NCBI GenBank assembly: GCA_902779675.1
Contig: CACZCK010000009.1
Span: 28,927 to 92,926, forward strand
Length of the DNA stretch: 64,000 bases
Direction: 5' to 3'
Origin: an uncultured Coriobacteriaceae bacterium
GTDB taxonomy: Bacteria > Actinomycetota > Coriobacteriia > Coriobacteriales > Atopobiaceae
The notes under the pieces are model-generated. The model was not told where the DNA came from, searched no databases, and was given only the letters and a program-made list of their open reading frames with translations. Position numbers and translations under genes: made by a program. Shown here in pieces: positions 51,146-60,800 of the stretch. How positions within the stretch are numbered: the first letter of the stretch is position 1; each line of letters starts with the position of its first letter.

Positions 51146-52084
51146 ATGGAACGCGACTCGAGCATCATCAGCTATACAGCAAACAGGGAGCACAAGGACT
51201 CGGTCTTTCGCGACCTCTTTGGAGCTGAGGAGAACAAGGCCAACGCCTTGAGTCTCTACAACGCCCTCAACGGCTCCTCGTACGACGACCCGTCCGTGAT
51301 CCAGATAACCACACTCGAAAACGTGCTGTACATGAGCGTAAAGAACGACGTCTCATTCCTGATCGGCGAAGAGTTGGTGCTGTGGGAGCACCAGTCCACG
51401 CACAACCCCAACATGCCGCTCAGGGCACTCAACTACTTTACGCACCTCTACAACAAGTGGGTCCACGACAACGACTATTCGGTGTATAGCGATGAGAGGG
51501 TGCCGCTACCGCGGCCGCGCTACGCCGTGTTCTACATTGGCGCAATTGAGCGTCCCGAACGGGAGATCATGCGACTATCCGACTCATTCATAGGCCCAAA
51601 TTTCCAGCGCGACGGGATCACCGACGCGCTTGAGGTCATCACGACGGTCTACAACATCAATGTTGGATACAACAACGAGCTGATGGAAAAGTGCTCCGCA
51701 TTGGAAGGCTATTCGCGTCTGATATGGACCATACGGCAAGGTCGGGAGCAGGGCATGGACGTGTCTGAGGCGGTAGAATGGGCGTTGGACAGGTGCATTG
51801 CGGAAGGCACGCTGGCGGACTACCTGGCTAGAAGGAGGGCCGAGGTGAAGGACTACATTCTTACCGAGTACGACGAGGCCGACACCATGCGCCGCCTGAA
51901 GAAGCACTACACCGAGGTAGCCCTTGCGAGGGGTCGCGAGGAGGGACGCGAGGAAGAGGCGGCAACCCAGCGGGACGCCAACCTCGCGAGAGCCGCCACG
52001 TCCGTGGAGCGCGGGATGCTCTCGCTCGAAGACGCCTCCACCCTATTCGGCTTCTCCCGCGAGGAGATCGAAGCGAGGCTTTAG
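51146..52084 (+). CDS. Rpn-family PD-(D/E)XK nuclease (recombination-promoting nuclease / 'transposase')
   Basis: The 312-residue protein opens EHKDSVFRDLFG, as Rpn/YhgA-like and PDDEXK-transposase proteins do. The nuclease core is D in VKNDVSFLIG and E-x-Q in LVLWEHQST. A helical middle follows (YNINVGYNNELMEKCSALEG), and the C-terminus is coiled and charged (ARGREEGREEEAA). RpnA in E. coli is a DNA endonuclease that raises recombination. GGAGG precedes the ATG at 51146. The gene lies between two ~186-bp inverted repeats made of pilin 3' ends, which is an uncommon place and could let it act on those repeats. Many such genes are simply mobile. Confidence 0.82.
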   Translation: MERDSSIISYTANREHKDSVFRDLFGAEENKANALSLYNALNGSSYDDPSVIQITTLENVLYMSVKNDVSFLIGEELVLWEHQSTHNPNMPLRALNYFTHLYNKWVHDNDYSVYSDERVPLPRPRYAVFYIGAIERPEREIMRLSDSFIGPNFQRDGITDALEVITTVYNINVGYNNELMEKCSALEGYSRLIWTIRQGREQGMDVSEAVEWALDRCIAEGTLADYLARRRAEVKDYILTEYDEADTMRRLKKHYTEVALARGREEGREEEAATQRDANLARAATSVERGMLSLEDASTLFGFSREEIEARL

Positions 52085-52645
52085 TCTGGCCGCGCGTTTG
52101 TTTACACGCATGCAAGGCGTCGCTCTGAAGGAGACACCCTGCTCCGTCATGGTCACCGCTTAATTGTGACGCTGGGCAAGCTGGCCGCTTGTCCAGCGTC
52201 GTCTAGTGTGCGGATGTTGTCCGGTACGTCTGAGGCTCCCTCCCGCTCGCACATCAATGCTAGCCCGCAAGTCGAATGAGCCCTAACGGCCACCATCACC
52301 TTTGTTGAAACAGATCTGCAGGTCACGGTACCTTCGAACTGGTCTTTGTGGCAGCTGTACCTTGATAGCAGAATACTGCTTAACGAAAGCAGCCCTGCAG
52401 TTCCAAAATGCGTTGAGGACAAAGATGCCATGTCCTCGCTGGACTCCTTTACCGCTGGGTAGAGAGGCGCCTGGAGCGAAACTGTGCGTTCATTCGACTC
52501 GTTCGCAGGCTTGAGACCCAATGAGAGGAAGCCCTCGACGTTCACACATCGTCCTAAGTTGGTAGTGAACATGCTGCTAACCAGGGCGATTCCATCGGGC
52601 TTATCGAATCGCTGCAGGGCGATGCATGCAGTCACCCTGGACAGG
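52085..52645 (+). other. Gene remnant or non-coding stretch after the nuclease
   Basis: There is no intact gene. In one plus-strand frame the text looks coding (TFVETDLQVTVPSNWSLW, then DSFTAG, stop, then ETVRSFDSFAGLRPNERK) but is broken by TGA and TAG. I do not recognise it. A 170-codon minus-strand frame also exists here but has no ribosome binding site and starts inside the repeat. Base composition is lower in GC than the flanking core genes. Confidence 0.3.
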
Positions 52646-52647
52646 AA

Positions 52648-52837
52648 AGGGAGGGCCCGGACCAAGTCCGGACCCTCCCTGTCTTAGCGCTTTGCGCGTG
52701 AGGTATCTAGCTAGCTAGGGCTACTCCTTGATGGTGCTCATGCGCTTCTTGGCAGCCAGGAACACGCCGCCAGCGACGACCATCAGGCCACCGATGGTGT
52801 ACAGGATCTTGGTGCCCATGCCACCGGTGCTGGGGAG
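52648..52837. repeat. Inverted repeat arm B (3' end of expressed pilin plus terminator)
   Basis: This is the partner of arm A. It contains the last ~38 codons of the pilin, the stop, CTCACGCGCAAAGCGCTAAG and the pilin terminator (52648-52680 on the minus strand). Confidence 0.85.
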
Positions 52838-54397
52838 CTCAACACCCTGGGTGTTCTTAATCTTGCCGCTCGTAGTATCGGTGCCGACCACGGTGTCGCC
52901 ATGATCAACCGTGGTGATCTTTGTGGTGGCAGCGTTGTTGGTGATGTTGTACTTGGCGGTCTCGGTACCGTCGATCTCGACGGTGTAGGACTTGAGGACG
53001 TTGGTCTTGTAGGTGATGGCGTCGTTACCCGTACCCTCGGTAACAGTGACCTCTTCGACCTCAGCCTTGATCTCGATGGAGTGCGCCTCAGTATCAGCAA
53101 TGTATCCGTCCGGAGCCTTGGTCTCCTTGACCCAGTACTTGCCCGCGTCGAGACCCTTGATGGACATGCGACCCTGGCCATCAGTAATGATGGGGTTCTG
53201 GAACACGTCGTTGCTGTACTCCTGGGTGCAAGCCTGATCCTTGTAGAGCTTGAACTCTGCGCCCTGAAGAGCGCCGACCGTCTTGCCGTTGCTGAGCGTG
53301 ACAGTTTCGGTAATCTCGTTGCCGTCCTTGTCAACGCCAACCTTCACGACTTCAGTGGTCTTGTAGGTGGTCTCGCCAAAGAGATCGCCGTCGATATCGA
53401 AGGTGTAGTGGTTGGTCTTATCCTTCAGGGTGCCGTTACCTACTTGGTCAGACGGGCTGTTGGAATAGTTGACCGTAACAGTGTTGTCCTCGTGGTTAAC
53501 GGACGTGGCTGCAGCACTCGTGACCTTGGCTTCGTAGGTAATCTCGACAGGGGTTGCAGTCTTGACCGTCTTCAGGTAGGTGTCGGTGAAGGCGAGGGTG
53601 AAGCCCGTCTTTCCGTCGGGAGTCACCGTATAGTGAGTATCCTTGGTGAGGCCAGTAGGCTTAACGAGAGTGATGGTGCTGTCATCGAGTTCAAGACCAG
53701 TGGACAGCACGTCGGTGACCTTGAAGACGGGCTTGGTGTAGTTGTCTGCGAAGCCGGGGATAACGGTCGTAACGGTAAAGGTCACATTGTCGCCAACGCC
53801 CACGGTCTCCTGCGTATTGCTGTCAACGCTGGTGGCGTCTTGAGCGCTCTTCTCAAGTGTAACCTCGCTCTTCTTGGCTGCCGCACTGTCAGAGTAGGAG
53901 AGGTCGGTCGTGACGTTCCACGTGCTGGAGTCACCAGAAGCGTTCTGCTTATAGTCAGCGCCAACGAAGACGGGGTTGTAGGTGTAGCCAGTCTTTGCCG
54001 GAGTAATGATGGCCATGTAGAGACCAGCATCAGGATTCGCCTGCTCGACCTTGCCACCAGCAGCGGTAAGAGGACCATACTTTGCGGTCGTGTTGTCCTT
54101 GGCGAGCTTGCCTGCAAGCGCTGCACTAATAGCGCCGGGCGTCGTCTTGTCGCCAACAATGGTGGCGAGTTCGGCATCGGTAAGGGTCACGCCATCGTTC
54201 TTCTTCCAGCCATTGTCCCACTTGAGGATCTTAATGAAATTGACAGTGTCTCCATCCTGCAGCCCGGTCACGGAGATTTTCGGGTCGACCGTCAACCCGC
54301 CGGCGGGCGCCGGGTCAGCCGCAAACGCCGGGGTCGCCATCGCGAAGGCGGTGACCAGTGTCAGCACCAGAGCGATGACCTTTTTCAAGTGCTTCAT
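52721..54397 (-). CDS. Major (backbone) pilin, SpaH/EbpB type, LPxTG-anchored
   Basis: The 558-residue protein has a signal peptide (KKVIALVLTLVTAFAMATPA, cleavage after AFA), an N-terminal domain with a Lys-bearing strand before the D2 region (TLEKSAQD), a fimbrial isopeptide-formation D2 domain (~200-350, NHYTFDIDGD at the end), and a Cna-B domain (~375-480) with the E-box YWVKETKAPDGY. The sorting signal is LPSTGGMGTKILYTIGG at 521, followed by a helix and KKRMSTIKE. Class C sortase joins such subunits covalently. AAAGGAAG precedes the ATG. It follows the giant adhesin by ~410 bp on the same strand and is the intact counterpart of the silent pilin at 49330. Confidence 0.9.
   Translation of the reverse strand: MKHLKKVIALVLTLVTAFAMATPAFAADPAPAGGLTVDPKISVTGLQDGDTVNFIKILKWDNGWKKNDGVTLTDAELATIVGDKTTPGAISAALAGKLAKDNTTAKYGPLTAAGGKVEQANPDAGLYMAIITPAKTGYTYNPVFVGADYKQNASGDSSTWNVTTDLSYSDSAAAKKSEVTLEKSAQDATSVDSNTQETVGVGDNVTFTVTTVIPGFADNYTKPVFKVTDVLSTGLELDDSTITLVKPTGLTKDTHYTVTPDGKTGFTLAFTDTYLKTVKTATPVEITYEAKVTSAAATSVNHEDNTVTVNYSNSPSDQVGNGTLKDKTNHYTFDIDGDLFGETTYKTTEVVKVGVDKDGNEITETVTLSNGKTVGALQGAEFKLYKDQACTQEYSNDVFQNPIITDGQGRMSIKGLDAGKYWVKETKAPDGYIADTEAHSIEIKAEVEEVTVTEGTGNDAITYKTNVLKSYTVEIDGTETAKYNITNNAATTKITTVDHGDTVVGTDTTSGKIKNTQGVELPSTGGMGTKILYTIGGLMVVAGGVFLAAKKRMSTIKE
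54315..54370 (-). repeat. 5' homology block shared with silent pilin
   Basis: This 56-bp part of the signal-peptide region is complementary to 49351-49406 with five mismatches. With the 3' repeats it makes the two pilin genes inverted copies at both ends. Confidence 0.75.
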
Positions 54398-54808
54398 CTT
54401 ACTTCCTTTCCTTGTTCCGTTCCTTATCTTTGGTAGACAGAACTTACGATACTACTTTAACCGTAAATTGTTGCTTGTGTGTGCACCCTCGTGCTACTTG
54501 GATGCCGTTCAAGCAACTTTTCAGCTTCGTTCTCGGCGCGACTTGGCGTCGAGCAGAGGCCTAGATCCTCGACCCTCCTTTCCGCCTGCGCCTCGACACG
54601 AAGCCGGTTAGCCCAACGGCATCAGCAGCAGCCGTGCCGTATGAGTCCACATGGATGTCCGCCAGCGCGCGACGAGCATATCTAGCTGCAGGTTTCCTAC
54701 CTCTGGCCTCTCGGCCCAGGAAGCCCGCGCGGGCGGCCGGGGCGGCCTCGCCACAAGCGAGGCGCTCCCCTGCCGTCAGTTGGTATGTAAGCTTCGCGGC
54801 ACCCATGA
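54398..54808. other. 411-bp spacer between giant adhesin and pilin genes
   Basis: The ~110 bases nearest the pilin are AT-rich and probably hold its promoter, though no clear -35/-10 pair was found. The part next to the adhesin is GC-rich and contains a hairpin (GCCTCGC/GCGAGGC, 54745-54763). An 81-codon minus-strand frame begins 2 bases after the adhesin stop but has no ribosome binding site or recognisable features; I leave it uncalled. Confidence 0.5.
54745..54763 (-). terminator. Hairpin after the giant adhesin gene
   Basis: GCCTCGC pairs with GCGAGGC around CACAA, 46 bases beyond the adhesin stop on the minus strand. There is no T run, so it may be a partial terminator that lets some transcripts continue into the pilin gene. 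Confidence 0.4.
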
Positions 54809-57800
54809 CTAGCGCCTCGAATCCCTGCGCGGCGTGCCACGACGAGCTGGGCGACGCCCAGAAGTCGCACGAGCGTATGCGTACTGGCGCTTGCCGCGCA
54901 GTACGTACGTGAAGATCACGGCCGAGATCATGGTGAAGGCCAGGATGTTGAGGAACACGGGACCAGAACCACCAGCTGCGGGAAGCTCAGCACCAGGCTC
55001 GTTGGGAATGGAAATGGTCAGACCATTCGCACGATCGCCTGTGAGTTCTCCATCCTGACCAATGCTGAAAGTCCAATACTTCTGCGAGATTACATATCCC
55101 TCAGGTGCCTTGACCTCTTCGAGCTGATACTCGCCCTGCTCCAGCTTCAGCGTGACACCAGTAGTCGAGCTCACCTCAAATGGCCCAGTCTTCTTGTTCT
55201 GATTCTCGGCATCAGTCTCAAACGCAGCGTTCTCGAACTTGACGTACTCACCGTCAACCTTCTTGGTGAGCTGGAACTTAGCACCTGGGATGGGGTCACC
55301 CTTCTCATTGGTCTTTATGATCGTTATCTCGGTCTCAAGCGGCTTCTCCTGGTTGGTGATGGTCACGCGACCCTCTTCCTTGATGCCACTTTCGGAAGAG
55401 ACCTCGGTGTAACCCTCGCCCTGCGCGTTCTTGTCCTCGTACGTGTACCTGGTGGTGTAACCCGTACTGGGGTCGGTCTCCACGACGTAGTAGCGATGGT
55501 TGGACCATTCGTCTTCGGGCTTGGGCACCTTGATCTGCATGGTCCAGTCAGGGTGCTCGCTGTGCTTGAGCTCGTAGGTGCCATAGACGATCAGATAGTT
55601 GCCGTGACCGTCGGTGCGCTTACCTTCGCTCTCCACCGTGGGATATTCGGATTCGAGCGAGCTGAGCGTCGTGGGAATGGCAAACTCGGGCGTCGCGCCA
55701 TCGCCACGCTGGGCTCCGCTGTCGTCCTGACCGCCGGCACCGTTGTTGGCTGCATTGAGGAGCACGTTGGCAACCATCTGGCGCATGGCGGACAGCTTGC
55801 GCGAAGCATTTTGTGCAACGCCGTTGGTTCCGGCGCCATTGGTGCCGCTGGACGTGACAGTGGATTCACCGGTATCGAGCTTCATCCAACGCTCGTTAGG
55901 TGGCGCCATGCCGTCGCTTGCGTTATCGATGTACAGGTACCAAGACCCATCAGTCGCATGGTACAAATCGCCCTTGCGCAGGTCGTTTCTTCTGCCGTTA
56001 TACGACTGATAGTGATCACCTTGCGTGAACGAGTACTCGTCATAGATGGTAGGTTGCCCCGGCAGCTCGATGCAGATGCCAGAGTTCTTGAGCTCATCGA
56101 ACTTATAAGTGTTTCTGCTCTGATCCCAGACGTTGCTCCAGTTCCTCGTCGTGGTGCCATAGATGATGTAGTACTTCCCGTCGCACTCGAAGACGCCTGT
56201 TGGTGTGAACTTAGCCTGCTGGTTCCCGTCGAAGGGGGTGGAAGGAACCGGCAGAATCTCACTCAGGTTCTCCTCTGGTGCATAGGGTAGATCTGGCGCA
56301 AATGGCAGGTTTTCCGTGTACGGCGAGATGTCCCTCGTCTCCTTGTGCTGCTGGTTCCTACCGCACGTACGGGTCTCGGTCTTGCCGTCAGGATTAGGCA
56401 CCCACTCGCTCCAATCGTGGCCCAGGGCGGGGAGGCTCACCGTATACGTATCGTTGCAGCGACTGCAGGTGTAGGTACGTACACCATCTTCGGTGCAGGT
56501 TGCAGCGGTATCCGTATATGTATAGGCATGCCCAAGAGCCGGTACGTAGTTGTCGTCATAATCGTGGGTCGAGTCCTTGGTGCAGTGATAGTTCGTGTAG
56601 CCCTGCTCGGTACACGTGGGTTCGTGAACTGTTGTCTCCCAGTTGTGAATGTGACCCGTGGCGGCCTTTACGCGCTCCTGCACGTGACTACTGTCGTACT
56701 CGCAGACACGAATCTCCCTGCCAGGATCTGTCTCGGTCGCCGCCTCGCCCGGCTTGTCCTTCCACTCGCCCCACTTATGCTCGTGGTAGGTCTCGTACAC
56801 GGTGTAGCCGATCTTGTCCTGTGGCGCTGCCTGCATGGGGTGACCATCAGCGTCCAGCCACTCCTTGATGACCGTGATCTTATGGTTGTCCTCGGTGTTG
56901 GTGATCTCGTGGTCAACCACGTTGCGCTTGTACATGACCAAGCCAGTGGTGTTCTGGTTCTGATCGGTGTCCTGAACGATCTTGTAGGTATCGCCCCTCG
57001 GCACGCCTTCGAAGCGTGCGACATAGTTGCCCAGCGTGTCTTGCGCGAGCGTGGTGAAGTCTACGCTGTCCGCAAAGGTGGCCTCACCATTGACGGAACC
57101 GGAATAGTACTTGCCGTCACTCGTACGCTGTAGCTTCACCCTTACGGTCTCTGCGTTGTGAGCGGAGTCCGCCCAAAGCTTCATGACATCGATGTCCCAG
57201 CGGTCCTCCTTGACATCGTAGGTTGTGGTGTATTCATCAACCGTAACCTCTGAGACCGTGTAGGTAATCTCCTTGCCGGCCAAGTCTCCTGCAGTCGCAG
57301 GCGTCACCACGGGTAACTGCTTTATGAGATAGGCAGCCTCAGTAGCACCATCTGGTGTACTCAAGGTAAAGACCTTGTTTTCCCCCGAGTTGTTCTCATC
57401 GCGAAGCTGGTCGACCTTGTAGCGTACGGGTTCGCCGTTGACATCGATGGTCGCCTCGACCGTGAAGCTGATTTCTGGGTGTGACGTCTTGGTCTCGGCG
57501 TCCCTCCAGATCTTCTTGACCTCAAGCTCGGTCTCGCGCAGCGTATTGGTAAAGGTCACCTTCTCGGTGTCTTCCAGCTCGTAGCGCGGGGTTGCCCAGT
57601 CGTCCACATCCTCCACGTTAGAGTGCTCGGCATGAAGCGTGACATCCTCTTCGTGCTCGACAGCCTTGCTGTCAACGTATTTACGCTCGGCATGCGGGAC
57701 CTCGAACTGGTTCATGTTCAGGCCCTTTTCCTCTGCCACGTAGAAGGTGTCAAAGCGATCCAGGCGCGGAATCTTGACGGTCTCGCCATCCTTGATCGTG

Positions 57801-60800
57801 ATCTGACCGTCAATGATCTGACGCTTCTTGACGACGCTGTGGCCGCTGCCGTCGTCTTCCATGATCTTCTGGCCAGTGGCCGAGTCGTAGTAGACGGCCC
57901 AGTAGCGCTCGTCAGCAGTGCTGTTGTATGGCCCACCATTGACAATCAGCTCATACGTGAACTCCTCGTCGGTGTACTTTGCACGCTCGCCATCGGTGAG
58001 GCCTTCCAGGCGCTTGGAAAGCTCGAGGGTCTTGGGCTGCGGCATGAGGTTGAAGTAGATTGAGCAGTTGGACAGGGAGCTGCCGCGCTCCAGGTAGTAC
58101 ACCGTCATACGGCAGTTGCCGCTCTTGACCTGCTTGAGTGCCTCAGATGCCGTTGTATCGACCACCACGTTCTGGCGGTTCTCGATCGTGCCCTTGAAGG
58201 TGGTCACCGTACCTGTGGAGAAGTCCACGAAGCCGCCCGCGCGGTTGTGAATGCCACCCAGGTCGAGCACCTGATGGCGTGAACCAGGAATGACGTTGCC
58301 ATCGTCATCGAGCTCCTCGACAAAGACCCACACGTCGTCATCACCCGAGAACTTGAAAACCATGTTGTCACCAGAGACGGGGTTCTTGTTACCTTCGCCG
58401 TTGCTGGTTGCCACGTCATCTGGTAGGTAGAAGTCGATGGTGTTCTTCATGCCAAACCAGTAGTTGGTGGCGCCTGTGTTCTGCGGGCCAGACCCTCCGT
58501 TGGGATTGTCGTTGAACGGCAGGAAGTTGGTCATGGGATTGCCGTCATTGTCGTTCAGATACTCTTTGCCCTGATAGACATAGAAGCGCCCCTGTTGTTG
58601 GTTGTACGTTGCAGCGTTCTTGTCACTGTCGTAGTAGTATTCGCCTGTTGAGGGGTTGTAGTTGAACAGGCGGTCGCCTTCACCGACGTTGACCTTGCCG
58701 ACCATGTCAACGCTGCTGTCAAAGATGTTGTCGATGAAGGCCTGGTTGTTGGCATAGATGCCCTTGGTAAGGGTGTCATAGCGGTACTGGCTCGCTTCCT
58801 GCAGGTTACCTGGCATACCAATGGAATAGCTAGGGTTACCGTTGTAGTTCCAGCTGATGAAGTCAAAGTTGCTGTTGGAATTCCAGCGGTCGGTGTGTCT
58901 TCTTTCGCTGTTAACGTTCCCATAGCTAACGTTAACGCTCGTACCATAGGTATTGATGAGCTCGTTGTAGTCAAACAATTCCGTCTTGACAAAGCCGAGC
59001 GTAGACGGAGTGTCTACGATGCCTGCACCGGACTTAGGTCCCTTAGAATAAGTGGTAGGAACCCAATCTGCGTAGAACACCATATCGTGGTTGACCGTTA
59101 CGGTGTCGCCAGGCTTGTAGTAGCTCTTCTCGCCATTCGCGGCATTGATCATGTACCAGCCGTTAAGCGTGTAGTCATAACCAGTGCCTGTAGGGGCGGT
59201 TACTTGGTATGTTCTGAATGGATCCCATCGCACCGTTTCGCCTACGTTTGGCATGGTAATGGTGTCACCCTTAGCTACCATGCTCTTCGCATTCGACGCC
59301 CCGTTATAGAAGCGCCTGCTCGCATTGGTCTGGCTGCTTTGCCCGAGTGTTCCGTCGAAATAGACTTCACACCGACCGTTCAGCTCGTCCGTCACCTGGA
59401 CGGTGAACACATCGCCGTTCTTCATGGTCACAGTGAGCAGCTCGTCGCTGGTAAAGGGCTTGAGGCTGATGAGCACCCACGTGCCCGCCTTGATCACGTC
59501 GTCATCGGTAATGACGGTGATGGTCGGCTCGGCGTCACCCTTGACCTCCGGCTCATCGCCCTCAGTCTCGGCAGCCGCGTCCTCCTTGACCTGCGGTTCC
59601 GGTGCCACCGGCTGGCTCTGCTCGTCCACCTCGGGGGCGGTAAAGCTCAGGCCGTCGGTATCGCCAGCACTTCTATCAATCACATACGCACCGTCGTCCA
59701 GACCTTGCTTGGCGGGAGTTTCGTCGGGCTTTTCCACCGCATACGCAGCGCTGATGATGCTTGTCACGCCGAGCTGGTCCTTGAGCTCCTTGAGCGTAAT
59801 GTCGCTCTGGGGATGGGCGACACGAACTAGGCTGTCATCCGAGAACGTGACGTCCACGATCTGGTCGTCGAACTTCTGAACCTCGTCGATCTTGGTGTCG
59901 GCGTCGTCGGTAATCACGCCAATCACAGGCAGCAGCTCGCGAAGGTTCACAGCCGTGCCACCGGGGATGCTGTAGGTATAGGTCTTGCCGTCCACGCTGT
60001 AGTGGAAGTCAACGGTGTACACCACGGAGTAGACCGAGAACTCGTTGGTCGCAAACGAGATGGTTTCTTCGGAGCCTTCGCACTCGGGTTCGGTGACCTC
60101 CATGACTTCAAGGCCATCCTGCGCGAAGTGGACCACCGAGGGCTTGGCGCTGGGCGAGGCGGGCGCGTCGAGCAGCTTGATGTCAACCTGCACGTTGGCC
60201 TTCGGCTCCACCTGCTTGCCGCCACTCAAGATGCTGATGTCAAAGAAGCGCGCGTACTCCTCTTCCTCGATCAGGGCCTGGTCGTCGTCGGTCTCGGAGG
60301 CATTGCCCGTCACGCTGCCCACAAAGCCCGAGAACGCGTTGGCGAGCTTGTCCAGCACCGATCCGGACTCCTGCTCCTGCGCCTCCGCTGCAGCATTCAG
60401 CGACTCCTCGTAGGCTTCCTCGCCTACGGCGGCCTTCACGGCCTGCTCGTGATAGGCGTCATACTCCTTGCTGCCCGGAAGGATCTCTTCGACCTTGAGG
60501 TGCGCGTCTTCGGGGATTTTTGCCTTCTCGTCGTAGGTCACGGAGACCTCGTAGGCTTGCCCGTCAGCGGTCAGCACGTTGGTCATGATGCGAGCATCAG
60601 TGACCTTGATCTGGAACTGGTCGCCGTTGTCCATGGTGATGGTCAGCATCTCGGTCGTATCGAACGACTTGAGCGCCACGAGCGCCCAATCGCCCTCGGC
60701 CAGCTGCTTGGCGTCCATCTGTGCGCGCTGCTCGCTGGTGAGCTGAGCAGAGTATTCGGGCTCGACGCCCAGAGCCTGCTTGAGCTGGCCCGCCGTCATA

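Noticed and set aside
52153..52665. 170-codon minus-strand frame before the pilin terminator
   Set aside because: It starts inside the inverted repeat, has no ribosome binding site and shows no motif; kept only as part of the unassigned stretch.
54561..54806. 81-codon minus-strand frame just after the giant adhesin
   Set aside because: It begins 2 bases after the adhesin stop, but there is no Shine-Dalgarno, signal or domain, and a hairpin lies within it.
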